A stretch of DNA of 64,000 nt from Theocolax elegans (taxonomy: Eukaryota; Arthropoda; Insecta; Hymenoptera; Cerocephalidae), in NCBI GenBank assembly GCA_026168455.1, contig CM047429.1, positions 37,494,066 to 37,558,065 of the forward strand, given 5' to 3'. The translations under genes were made by a program, and so were the position numbers. Under the pieces are notes generated by a model. The model was not told the DNA's origin. It searched no databases and saw only the letters and a program-made list of their open reading frames with translations. Numbering within the stretch: position 1 is the stretch's first letter; every line of letters begins with the position of its first letter. Below are positions 32,945-43,859 of this stretch, in pieces.

Positions 32945-35900
32945 TCACTCGTTTTCTTTCTCCTTTTCTACTTTCAATAATTTCTCATATTCTTTACTAT
33001 ATCTGCATATATATATTACCGGATCACCTCTCATTACGTTCTTCAATACTTTTTGCACTTCCCATTCTTCTTTTGTTAGCCCTCCCTTATCTATTTCCTC
33101 TACTATACCCTTCTTTATTTTTTCCCTAGCTATCCTACATTTCCAACTATGTTCCAGCGTTTGTTGCTCTATTTTACATAACCTACATTTTTTGTCTTTG
33201 TAACCTTTGTTGCCTGTAATATCAACATTTCCGCATCTTAATCTTGCCCACTGTTCTTTCCATTTTCCCTCGATTTCCTTATTATCCCAATATTCCTCCC
33301 GTCCTAATTTTATTTTCCAATCTTTATATTTGTCCCAATAGCTTGATTTATCAATTTTGTTCCAGTCCCCTTGAATTTCTTGTTCAACTTTTCTTTCTAG
33401 TGCTCTTTTACACTTCTTTATTATAATTTTTTTGTCCCTGCTTTCTAGTGCTTCTTCTAACCCTATTCCATCACCTATCTCTTTAAATGCCTTTTCCACT
33501 TTTTTACCCCATTTAGATGCATTTCCATTTTTTATTCCTCTTATTTCTTCCCTTAGACAAATTTTTGGCAGCCTTTCCTCCCCCATTTCCTTTATTTTTA
33601 CTATATAATCTAGCGCTCTTTTCCTCGTTCCTATCTCTACGCTGTTCTTGCCTGCTTCCATCCTGTATATATATGCCGGCGTATTGCTATTTAGCCCCAT
33701 TGCCATTTTCATGTACCTATTTTGAATCCTTTCCAAATTTTCCCATCGTTCCCATCCCCATATTTCCACCCCCTGCATGCATCCTGCTTTTACAATCGTG
33801 TCTAGAAGATAAATTCTCTCTTTCAAGTTTTCAATTTTCGCTCTTTTCCAAACCCCCCAAACCATGTTTGTTGCCTTTGTTGCTTTCGCGACTATTTTCC
33901 TTAAGTGAGTTGTGTAAGAGTTAGTAGTCGTAAACCAAAAGCCTAAGTACTTATATTCTTTACATATTTCAAGCTCTTTTCCCTTAAACATCCATTTTTC
34001 CCCTTTCCCTGTTTTTCCTCCTTTCTTAAAAATCATTACTTTAGTCTTTTTGGTGTTTACTTCTATTTTATTCCTAACACTGTACTTTTCTAAATCCTTG
34101 AACATGCTCGCCAAGCCCTCCTTGTTATCCGAAAGAATTACTACATCATCCGCGAATTTCAAGCAGAATAATTTAACTTTCCCTATCACTGTCCCCCCCT
34201 CATTTTTCCTTTCCCACTCCATTTCCATATCCTCTATAAAAATGTTAAATAATGTTGGGCTTAGCGGGCATCCTTGCTTAACCCCTCTCTCCGTTCTAAA
34301 TTTCCTTGAGATCCCTTCCGTCGTAATTATTTCATTTTCCGTTTTCCTATATATTGTCTTGATAAGCCTTAAAAATTTCCCATTTATCCCTATTTCCTCT
34401 AATTTCCTAAATAATATACCCCTATCCACCGAATCGAAGGCTGTTTTAAAATCTATGAAGCCTGTGTATAATTTCTTCCCAGTTCCTTTAATCTTATTAT
34501 TTATTATGCTGTTGAGTGCAAATATATGATCCCTTGTGCTTCTATTTTCCCTGAACCCCGCCTGATTTTCCTTAATTTTTCCTTTTTCCTCTAACCAGTT
34601 TCTCAGTCTACTTGCCATTATATTCGTTAGTAGTTTGTATCCAATGTCAAGCAGTGAAACTCCCCTATAATTCGAGGTTTCGTCTTCATCCCCCCCTTTA
34701 TGTATTGGGTATATTCTTGCTGTTTCCCATCCTTTTATTAACTCCCCTTTTTTTAAAATTTCGTTTAATATTTCCGCCAATTCCCCTGTCCAATTCATTG
34801 GTAGTTCTTTCAAACATTCCACTATTAACCCGTCTTCTCCTGCTGCTTTATTATTTTTCATTTTCAACAAACCCTCTTTTACTTCTGCGAAAGTTATCTC
34901 CCCATCGAGCTCACCCATTACGTCATTCTCGTTGCTTACCCTATCTATTTCCTCTCTCTCAACTTCCCCTTCGTTTTCCCTATTTTCCTCCTTTGCCCCT
35001 AGTAGTTTTTTGAAATGATTTTCCCAATCCGATTTTGCTATATTTATACCCTTCCTTTTCTTCCCAGGTTTGAACCCGTTTACCGCCCTCCACCATTCCG
35101 ACATTCCCTTGCTGTTCTTTATTCTTTCCCATTTTTTCTCCCTTGTTTCTTCCTCAATTCCTTTAATTGTCCTTTTCAATTGCTTTCTTTCTGTTTTTAA
35201 AACGTCTTTGTCTTTATCGTTTTTCGAATCAATCCATTTTTTAAGGGCTTGGTATGTTATTTTTTTCTGCTCTCTGATTTCCTTTTTTTGACTATATTTC
35301 TTTGCTCCCCCTCTTTTAATTACTCCTATCTCTCTACCCGTGTCCCATATCGCCTTGCTTAAATTTTCCCATCTAAGATGATGGTCTTTTCCATCTTTGG
35401 CTATTTCTCTCCCTTTTTCGTCCATACTATTTTTAAATTCTACTGCCTTTTCTTTTTCCCACACTATTTTCTCTATTTTATTTTGAATTACTTTTTTATC
35501 CCCTCTAAGTTCTTCTATCTCCCTTCTACCTCCTTCTAATTTAATAACTATTGGTAGGTGATCCGATTCAATTCTCGGTACTACCTTCATCTCTTTCACT
35601 ACACTATCGTTACTGTATTCTATTTCTATCACTATGTCTATCACCGAGTTTCCTTCATCTCCTACGAATGTTTGATTACCCTCCCAATCTCCTTTTGTTG
35701 CACCATTTTTTATTGTACACCCATTTTCTTCACAGAATTTTACTAGTTTTTCCCCCTCTCTATTTGTCTTAATATCCATTGAATTCCTACTCTCCTCTCT
35801 TTCCCCCTCCTTCCCTATCTGCCATTTCCCTATTCTTGCGTTCCAATCGCCTATCAATAGTGTTTGTTCCCCCTTCTCTGCAAATTCGTCTAATTCTACT

Positions 35901-36312
35901 TTCATTTTCTTTAGTACTTTGTCTATTTTGTCGTTGTTATATACGAATATTAAATTTATTTTCCCTTCCTTTAATTTTAACTGTTCTACAATTATTCCAA
36001 AGTCCCACTCCTTTATTTTTTTATATTCTACATTTCTCCTTATTCCTACTAGCACTCCCCCTTTAGCTCTTCCCCTTTTATTAGTTCTAATGGCTACTTT
36101 ATTTTTCCACGAAAAGTTTTTGTCAAGCGTACTGAGCCATTCTTTTTCTTTCTCCTTTTCTAACCAGGTTTCCTGTAATGCAATAATATCGAATTTTCCT
36201 ACAAATTCCTCCACTTCCCTCATTTTCTTAATTCCTGCAATATTCCATGAAATAATTTCTAAATCTGTTTCCTTGCCCTTCTCCCCTAACGTTTGTAAAA
36301 ATTCTGATTCTT
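32945..36312 (-). CDS. LINE ORF2: AP endonuclease and reverse transcriptase
   Basis: The first ATG is at 36223, giving 1,092 residues. The frame is open back to a TAG near 36312, and the conserved endonuclease start SWNIAG lies upstream of that ATG. The real protein therefore begins earlier, overlapping the end of ORF1. The endonuclease shows ALQETWLE, LIGDWNARIG and ESDHLPI. The RT shows NYRGVSLLDIGYKLL, AGFRENRSTRDHI, FIDFKTAFDSVDR, GVKQGCPLSPTLFN and the catalytic FADD. The C-terminus has a Cys/His knuckle, CRLCKIEQQTLEHSWKC. No RNase H domain is seen. All key residues seen are present. Clade is not settled by eye. Confidence 0.93.
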
Positions 36313-38052
36313 CCTATTCTTTTCTCTCTCTTCTCTTAGTTGCCCTTCTCTTTCGTCCCATTTATACCATTTTCCCTTTACATTTATTTTTTGGTATCCT
36401 AATTTGACTTTTAGCCCATTTTCTTTTTCCTCCCTCTCTATTTCTTCTAACCATTGTTGGATCTCCTTTTCTCTTTCCGTATAGTCATCATCGATCCAAA
36501 CTCTCATTCCTCTCAGCGCTTTTTTGTTCCTCATTATATCTATTTTATTTTCCCATGATTCCATTTCCAACAGTATTCCTCCCCCTAATGGTCTCATTTT
36601 TCTTATATATGCCGGTTTCCCCATTTTTTCTCTACAAATTTCCTTTATCTCTTCTTTTATCCCCCTACCCACTGTTCTAATTCCCCTAATAAATATATTT
36701 TTTTTTCGATTCCATCTCTCTTTCATTTCCCACTCTATCTCTTGCTCTGATAGCGCATTTGGCCTTCTGTTTGAGCAACTTCTTTCTACTACTAACTCCC
36801 TCCCTTCTATTTTTTCATTTTCCCTCTCTGTCTCGACTGTTGTTACCTCATCCTTTTTTTCAAAGTTTCTATTTGACTCAGTTACCCTATTATTATTTTG
36901 AAATCTTTTTTCGTTTTGATCATAACTTTTCTTATTACCGTTAATTTCTATTTTTTCTATCGTCCCCTTCATTTTTTCAATTACTTTTTCTATATCTCCT
37001 ATTTTCAATTTCAATTCTTTTTTTTCTTTTTCCCACAATATTTTGTCTGTTTTTTTCTGCTCAATTAGAACGTCTATTTTACTTTTTAGGTTATTGTTTT
37101 CTTTTTTAACTCTTTCTCCTATTTCCTTCACGTCCCTATTTTTTTGTTCCATATTTTCCATTCTACTACCTATATCTACCACTACTCTTTTCAGATCATT
37201 ATTCTCCTCCTTGTATCTATTTACTTGCATTTCGAGTCGCAATACCTTCGCTTCGATACTTTTTAGTGTTTCCCTATCTATTACAATTTTGTCCCTATCT
37301 AATTCTATTGCACTCGCTATCGCACTTACTCTACTCGCTTCCTTTTCTCCTTCCTCCTTCTCGTCTACTTCTTTCTTCTTCCGCAACATTTCGCCTACGT
37401 CAACGTTTGTGCTTACGCTTGTTCCTAACTCGCCGTCCTCCTGCCTTGCTCGTGCGCCTGCCTCGCTGTCGTCCTGTCTGTTTATCTTCGTCTCGCTCAT
37501 CGTTGTCGTTGCCGCGTCAATTGGGTCGTCTGCTGGGGTCCCCTCTCGTGTTTTCGCTGCCACATCGGTCTCTCTCGCTGTCTTTGACCCGACTCCCTCT
37601 CTGTCGATTTCTTCCTCGCTTGCGCCCGCTTTTCTCTCGTCGTCGTCCGCGATTTTCATCTCGGGTTCCTTCTCCGTCACATTTTCTTCCTTCTCGCCTC
37701 CTCTCTCGTTCCTGCTACCGTTTCCATTTCCCTTCACTCCTATTTCGATTTCCGTTTTTTCTAGCGTTCCTTTTCCTTCAGTACTCTTATCTTCTCTGTC
37801 GGCACATTCGCTATTCTGCCTTACCGACTGCGAATTCTTGTCCGGTGATCTCATCACTTTCGTGCTTTTGCCGAACGCTGCTTCTTGCAAATCTTTATTT
37901 CTCACTAGGAATTTGTCCATTATTTTTGTTTCCGGCCTTTTTCCTTCATTTTCCTTCACTTTCTTCGGTCTTCCTCTCCCCCTTTTCTCGGCTTCCAACG
38001 TTTCGTCTTCCTTTTTCTTGACTCTCTCCTTCTCGCTTTTCTCGTCCGCCAT
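36286..38052 (-). CDS. LINE ORF1: coiled-coil RNA-binding protein
   Basis: 588 residues from an ATG at 38052. The N-terminus has an AT-hook-like RGRGRPKKVK. A charged low-complexity region follows (to about residue 230), then a long coiled coil (KSIEAKVLRLEMQVNRYKEE and on), and a folded C-terminus (KKNIFIRGIRTVGRG, RKMRPLGGGILLEMESW, GYQKINVKGKWYKW) that looks like the RRM/CTD pair of L1-type ORF1 proteins. There is no CCHC knuckle. Its stop lies within the region where the ORF2 frame is already open. The long frames on the opposite strand are only its mirror. Confidence 0.88.
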   Translation of the reverse strand: MADEKSEKERVKKKEDETLEAEKRGRGRPKKVKENEGKRPETKIMDKFLVRNKDLQEAAFGKSTKVMRSPDKNSQSVRQNSECADREDKSTEGKGTLEKTEIEIGVKGNGNGSRNERGGEKEENVTEKEPEMKIADDDERKAGASEEEIDREGVGSKTARETDVAAKTREGTPADDPIDAATTTMSETKINRQDDSEAGARARQEDGELGTSVSTNVDVGEMLRKKKEVDEKEEGEKEASRVSAIASAIELDRDKIVIDRETLKSIEAKVLRLEMQVNRYKEENNDLKRVVVDIGSRMENMEQKNRDVKEIGERVKKENNNLKSKIDVLIEQKKTDKILWEKEKKELKLKIGDIEKVIEKMKGTIEKIEINGNKKSYDQNEKRFQNNNRVTESNRNFEKKDEVTTVETERENEKIEGRELVVERSCSNRRPNALSEQEIEWEMKERWNRKKNIFIRGIRTVGRGIKEEIKEICREKMGKPAYIRKMRPLGGGILLEMESWENKIDIMRNKKALRGMRVWIDDDYTEREKEIQQWLEEIEREEKENGLKVKLGYQKINVKGKWYKWDEREGQLREEREKNRKNQNFYKR

Positions 38053-38273
38053 TGTTTTCTAACCTCGCCACAGCCGTCACTTTTTAATCGCCTTATATTC
38101 CTTATTTCTTTCTCAATTTTTTCCGATAACACTCACCGTACTTCCTCGGTTGCTTATGCACCTTTTCTGACTTTTCTTGCTTTTTTATCGGACTTCTAAC
38201 CCATTAATAACCACGCTCCTTGCCTAAGCACTTTTTCCGCGTGTTACCTCGTTCCGATCGCAACCGGAAGTCC
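38053..38273 (-). promoter_or_regulatory. LINE 5' UTR, expected internal promoter
   Basis: 221 bp between the element's 5' end and the ORF1 ATG. LINEs of this type carry an internal promoter here. No initiator motif could be proven. Confidence 0.5.
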
Positions 38274-38288
38274 CTGTCTCATAAATTA
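38274..38288. repeat. LINE target-site duplication, right
   Basis: ctgtctcataaatta, exact copy of 32631-32645. Confidence 0.95.
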
Positions 38289-38430
38289 TATTTACTTCAT
38301 TAATTTCTGGAAAAGACTACTTACGAAATTTTTAATGAGCTGCATTTAATTATTCATTCAAACTATTATAAACATGCACTACATTGTTCCGTACAGAAAT
38401 TGTAATTTATTAAAACTTTTTATTCTGGAT
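38289..38430 (-). pseudogene. Ulp1-like peptidase remnant, N-terminal part
   Basis: The minus strand reads TISVRNNVVHVYNSLNE and, closer to the LINE, ETVQRQQK. The pattern 'VHVYNSL ... VQRQ ... NCGLYTIA', completed at 32525-32645, matches the Asp/Asn-Gln-Cys layout of C48-type peptidases. It is frame-broken and split by the LINE. It lies upstream of the Helitron remnant on the same strand and may or may not have belonged to it. Confidence 0.5.
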
Positions 38431-39105
38431 AGTTTTTATTGAAATTATATTTCGCTCATACCATAAAAAATCTAAAACCCTATAAAATAAAAAATAAGTC
38501 GATATGATGAATGTAGCTTGTGAGACTATGCGACAGAGCTAAAAATGTCTTCGAAGACTTGTACGGATAGAGTAATACATAATTGGATTCGAATATGTGT
38601 TTTCGGGTTTAATTAGTCTCAAAATGTTTTGTAACGTTTATTAGTTTCTAATAAAAACTTAAAATAAATTATTATTAATTTGAATTTATAAAATGGTGGC
38701 AAATAAAGTAACTATGTCATTATTTAGGTTAATAGTAGTAGATTAAACGGAATAGATCTTAATTTGGCGATTAGTTTATGTCTAAATTATAATTTAGTCT
38801 TACCTATAATTAATATAGTAACCCACCAAGCGTTAGCAAAGAATCACTGCTAGTTCATGTTTTAAATTTAAAAAACTTAAAAAAATTTTTTATTGGAATT
38901 CTGCTTCATTTAAGTAGATTAAAATCATTTTTAAAAGTTACTATTAAAATTTCAGTCTATTCGATGAAATGGTTCCTGAGTTTCCCTGCGGTAAGTCTAT
39001 TATGGTAAATAATTAGAGTATCGAGTCTCATAATTAATTAAAATAGTTATGTTAAATATCACTTGTCTAAAAAAGTTTTAAATAAAAGTTAGTAATACAA
39101 TTTGT
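38431..39105. other. AT-rich spacer
   Basis: No ORF or repeat family is recognised. Confidence 0.4.
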
Positions 39106-40660
39106 TTAACCCATTAATGCCGAAATAACGAAAAAGTTTACTTTGACTCTGAGCTTCTAAATTTTGATGAAGCTGTAAGTATTTCTCATTCAGACAAGTA
39201 TTTTTCTATGTGTTTTGATCCGCTCTACACGATAGGTCTACTTAGAAAGCTGCAAAAAAATTATTTATTTTGTTTTTTTACAAATTTACATTAAAAAATG
39301 TGATTTTTTTCTGATTTTTTTTACATAACGTCCCATTTCAGTTGGATAGAAATTTCTTTTTATTGTTATAACCATGCAAAGAGAGTTACTAAATGTAACT
39401 CTTTCAAAATATGCACAAGGTTTTTATTAAAGAATTTTTATTTGCAATGGCGGGCTGTTAAAATGAATAATACTGAAAAATCATCGATGAGACAGGTGCT
39501 ATAATAGTTATTTTAGTTTATCAAGTTTTAACATATTTATATATTGATGAAAACGCATACTCAGGAGTTTTTGAGGTCATTGATTACAAATCTGATGCCA
39601 AATTTTCAAAATTCAAAATGGCGAATCCAATATGGCGGAAAATTATTGATAAACTTGCTTTTTTCTCGAAAATTGATGTCAATGGTTATGAAAAAGTATA
39701 CTCAGGGGTTTTAAAGATCGCTGATAACTAATCTGATATCAGTTTATCAAAATTCAATATGGCGAATCCAATATGGCGGATTGTATTTAATAAATGTATC
39801 GTTTTTCTCGAAGACTGACGTAGATCATTATCTTTTTATATTTTCTAAATTCAAAATAGAAAATTCAATTAGGCAGTCAAAAGTTCACAATTTTTTTAAA
39901 TTTTGCAAAGAGTGTACTTTCTACAAAGAGATCATATTCTTAGGAATGTTGATGAAAAAATCTACTGCCATTATCGTAAATAAAATCCGCGATTTTAGAT
40001 TCGCCATATTGAATTTTGATAAACTGATATCAGATTAGTTATCAGCGATCTTTGAAACCCCTGAGTATACTTTTTTATAACCATTGACATCAATTTTCGA
40101 GAAAAAAACTAGTTTATCAAAAATGTTCCGCCATATTGAATTCGCCATTTTGAATTTTGAAAATTTGGCATCAGATTTGTAATCAATGACCTCAAAAACT
40201 CCTGAGTATGCGTTTTCATCAATATATAAATATGTTAAAACTTGATAAACTAAAATAACTATTATAGCACCTGTCTCATCGATGATTTTTCAGTATTATT
40301 CATTTTAACAGCCCGCCATTGCAAATTAAAATTCTTTAATAAAATCCTTGTGCATATTTTGAAAGAGTTACATTTAGTAACTCTCTTTGCATGGTTATAA
40401 CAATAAAAAGAAATTTCTATCCAACTGAAATGGGACGTTATGTAAAAAAAATCAGAAAAAAATCACATTTTTTAATGTAAATTTGTAAAAAAACAAAATA
40501 AATAATTTTTTTGCAGCTTTCTAAGTAGACCTATCGTGTAGAGCGGATCAAAACACATAGCAAAATACTTGTCTGAATGAGAAATACTTACAGCTTCATC
40601 AAAATTTAGAAGCTCAAAGTCAAAGTAAAATTTTTCGTTATTTCGGCATTAATGGGTTAA
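39106..40660. mobile_element. 1.55-kb piggyBac-type MITE with TTAA duplication
   Basis: TTAA at 39106-39109 and 40657-40660 flank an element starting CCCATTAATGCCGAAATAACG and ending with its complement GGG. CCC...GGG ends and a TTAA duplication are the hallmarks of piggyBac mobilisation. The arms pair over more than 700 bp and contain internal repeats of a 'ctgagtatac...tcaaaatggcgaatcc' module. No transposase is encoded. Confidence 0.92.
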
Positions 40661-40764
40661 AAAATTAAGAAATGTTTTCAATTATTATGAAAAAAATTGT
40701 TAATTGTTAATACTGAATAGCTTTAATTCTACAAGAAGCTACAAGGAGAGGTGTAGATGCTGCA

Positions 40765-41343
40765 AGCCTCGTTTATAAAATTCATAAAAATGTTTTTTGT
40801 TATGTTTGCGTGAAATATGAAGTAGGAAAATATCTTAGGTCGATGAATAAGAAATGTACATATATATGGAGAATGATATAAGAAAGAACTTCTTGTGCAA
40901 AATTATGTTTGCTTCAGAAACTATTTGCTGCTCTTGTTTAATATACTTATCCGATGAAATGTTACCCAAGTAATAGAATTTTGAAATATACCTCACCAGT
41001 AATATGGTCAATACTTGAATCCGAAAAAAACTGTTATTTTTGCAATACCAACGTTAAAGGATTCAACGTTAAAACAAAGACATGGACATCATTCGTAACA
41101 GTATCTTCTGTTGTACCAGCAAAATTTAGGGTAAAGTTTGCTGACAAAGAAATGGATACGCCCATCAATAAATTCGGGGAACGAAGTCATCAGTCTACAG
41201 AAATCGAGAAAAAGAATTCCTTCAATATTTTAAGAACGACGAATTTGATGAACGAAATGGAACAAGGTATTTACGTTCCTGAAGAATGGAGATTATTTAT
41301 AAAATTTATTTATAAAAAAAAAATTTTGCAATTGTATTTATAA
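40765..41343 (+). pseudogene. Cys-pair protein fragment of a repetitive arthropod family
   Basis: From about 40768 the text reads HKNVFCYVCVKYEVGKYLRS, then is broken by stops. An open stretch at 40954-41343 has SPVIWSILESEKNCYFCN followed by NVKGFNVKTKTW. The C-x2-C pairs and the spacing resemble a repetitive, uncharacterised arthropod protein with zinc-binding Cys pairs. The N-terminal part is frameshifted and the C-terminus is missing. Confidence 0.5.
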
Positions 41344-41809
41344 TAAAGTAAAATGGTTAGTTTAGATAAGTTCAATAAAAACAATCACGATTGTATAAAG
41401 ATCTCACTGCGATTGTATAAGATGTCCCTGCATTCAACCTCCATAGAAGTATATAGTAAGTTTACTTCATAGTTACCTATAACTGTAAAACGTATTTTTA
41501 AAAAAATACGCTACTCAATTCGGAATGTTTAATATTATGAGAATTTAATGACGTTAAAATAATAATAAATATGGTTTTATCAGAGATCAAGGGTACTAAA
41601 ATTATAAATCTATAAATACAATAGCAAATACTTTTTTTGTAGTAATTATGTATATAGAATACAAAATAGTTAATTACAGGTGGAGTTAAATACCTGTCAT
41701 TAACACATGCTACTAAAATATCAAATTACTCTAGTCCTTTTTGCATTCTTCTAATTATTAAAGCAAGATCCATGATTTTTCGTGACATGGTAGCTTGCAG
41801 TGAACCACA
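41344..41809. other. AT-rich spacer
   Basis: Nothing recognised. Confidence 0.4.
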
Positions 41810-42480
41810 TTTTTAGGTTGATACGTGCAATATAAGCCGGGAACCCAGGATTATCATTTTTGTTTTATTTACATTCAGTTTAAAACCATTGTTTTTGGCC
41901 CAATTAGTTACTGCATTTGCATCTTCAGTAATACGTTGAACGCCTGAATCGAAATCAACTGAATAAAATGAGTGATAAACCTCGGAGTCGTCTGCAAAGA
42001 TCATATAGTTTGAATGTTGTTTGACAAGCAGTAGATTATTAATGAAGATTGAAAAGAGCAGCGGACCAAAAACATTACCCTCAGAGACATTCATGGAAGT
42101 ACCGAGCAAACGTTGCAGTGCCCCAGATTCATCGGCCGCAACATATGAACGGCCTATTAGATATTAAAAGAACCAGTTCATAACTATATCCAAACATCCT
42201 ATATTTCTCAACTTGGACAGGAGGGAACCATGAGATACTGAATCAAAAGCTTTCGAAAAATCGAACAAGATAAAAATAGTGATTTTTCTATGATCAATGG
42301 TACGTCAAATGACGTCCAAAATACCTACTAAGGCACTCTGAGTACCATGTTCCTTGTGAAAGCCTGCTTGTCTATACCCAATTAGGTCGTGATTTTCTAC
42401 AAATACTACAGACTTCGATATATCGACTAGCTTAGCGTATCATTCTAATGTGTAAAAATATCTTTCGATAGCGTGGAAAT
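41810..42480 (-). pseudogene. Jockey/CR1-like LINE reverse transcriptase fragment
   Basis: On the minus strand: IGYRQAGFHKEHGTQSAL (about 42340-42390), FDFSKAFDSVSHGSLLSKL (about 42205-42265), then 41813-42109 with GPLLFSIFINNLL, the catalytic FADD and LNVNKTKMIILGS. Several in-frame stops lie between these. The endonuclease and 3' end are absent. It is a dead RT fragment of about 220 codons. Confidence 0.85.
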
Positions 42481-42819
42481 AAATTACAAGTGTATGGTCA
42501 CCCTACAAAAACTCTTGCAATTACCTTGGAGTATTAGAAAAACATCTCTACTTTTTTCAGTACCAATCTAAGTTCCTGTAAGCTGTTAAATGTACAAATA
42601 TTATTATACAATTATAAAAAATTAATTTTTAAACATTTATAATGCTGCATTTTTAATTTTACAACCACTATAAGAATTATGATATTATTCTGAATTATAA
42701 TAACTGAAGATACGTATTTAATACAAAAAAATATATCAATAAATCAGATCTGAGATTATAATGATCAATATGATTAATTTACTGTGACAAGTTTGTTAAA
42801 TTCAAATAATGTATTGCTA

Positions 42820-42861
42820 AATAATAATAATAATGATGATAATAATAATAATAATAATAAT
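42820..42861. repeat. AAT microsatellite
   Basis: AAT/AAC-type triplet repeat with two GAT units, directly before the R1-like fragment. Confidence 0.85.
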
Positions 42862-43857
42862 GGGTGCGCGGAAAATGGTCATCGCGGATCATCACGCGCG
42901 GATCCGGGGAGAGCTACGTTTGGGCAACGGTGGGCGATGTCACTTACGTCAGCGTCTACCTTAGCCCGAATTATAGCGCCATCGAATATGCGGAGAAGCT
43001 GCATACTCTCGAAGACGCCGTGAGAGACATCCCCGGCAACAAAATCATGGCGGGCAACTTAAACGCGTGCGCGTGGTCGAGTGGGGGATGCCCGAGACGA
43101 ACAGACGCGGACGGCTGCTGTTGGAGATGGCCGCAAGGCTTGAACTGACAGTGGCAAATGCGGAAAGCACGCCGACGTACAGACGACCCGGCTTCGGCGA
43201 TTCTGTGCCCGACGTGACCCTTGTTTCGGACAGAATGACACAAAGACTGAGGGCATGGCGAGTGCTCGAGGACTACACAGTCAGCGGTCACCAATACATC
43301 ACCTTCGATATTATGGACAAATCACGAACGACAGATATTCGGGTAGCTCGTCCCCATCGTTGAGACGTGAAGCGAATAGACTTAGACCAACTCGACCGAT
43401 AAATAACATGCGGGGAACCACTGTCACAGTTGGAACCTCGTGAAACAACTGGTCGCGACAGGGCTGGAGCGCTTGTCAGGGAACAACCAAGTTTCTTCGA
43501 CATTTGTGTGAAGCCTCTATGCCGCGAAAACGTTACGCATGCAATAAATGAGAGACATACTGGTGGACAGCCGAGATCGCGGACATCCGACGAAAGTGCC
43601 TAGCACTCAGACTGAAGGCCCAACAGGCTCACGATCGACAAACCGCATTAAATCTCGCCGAAGAATACAAACAGAGTAGGAGGCGCTTTCGGTACGCCAT
43701 AAACAATAGCAAAAATGAGTGCTGGCAAAGACTGACAGACGAGGTGGACTCGGATTCTTGGAGCACGGATTACAAGATCGTGACTCGCCAACTGGGGAGA
43801 CGGGTTCCGCCGGTAACTAAGGACGCAGAGACGATGGACAAGATGGACGGAATAATC
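42862..43857 (+). pseudogene. R1-type LINE endonuclease fragment
   Basis: GC-rich coding text stands out from its AT-rich surroundings. The first frame (42864 on) reads VWATVGDVTYVSVYLSPNYS and MAGNLNA. After a one-base shift near 43070 the next frame reads VEWGMPETNRRG, ANAESTPTYRR and a late VSGHQYITFDI. The positions of the Asp in GDFNA and SDH are changed to Asn and Gly, so the nuclease would be dead. The linker continues with RRRFRYAINNSKNECW and DSDSWSTDYKIVTRQLG. The RT is missing: the satellite begins where it should start. Confidence 0.8.
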
Positions 43858-43859
43858 TA

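Larger units (their letters stand above)
32646..38273 (-). mobile_element. Full-length two-ORF LINE
   Basis: 5,628 bp on the minus strand between exact 15-bp target duplications. The 5' end starts GGACTTCCGGTTGCGATCGG, followed by a 5' UTR of about 220 bp, ORF1, ORF2 and a 3' UTR of about 300 bp. The 3' tail is a short microsatellite, (ACTA)n on the minus strand, instead of poly(A). Both ORFs are open. The intact ends, intact frames and exact duplication mean the copy is young and may be competent. Confidence 0.95.

Noticed and set aside
37043..38062. Long Ser/Phe/Leu-rich frames on the plus strand opposite the LINE (also 37266-38021, 33517-33924 and others)
   Set aside because: Mirror frames of Lys/Glu-rich LINE ORFs; composition follows from the complement, with no domains.
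40954..41343. Complete host gene with zinc-binding Cys
   Set aside because: The upstream part is frame-broken and the end is AT-rich extension; it fits a repeat-derived fragment.
42971..43294. Minus-strand frames in the GC-rich R1 fragment
   Set aside because: The plus strand carries the recognised endonuclease; these are shadows of low stop-codon density.
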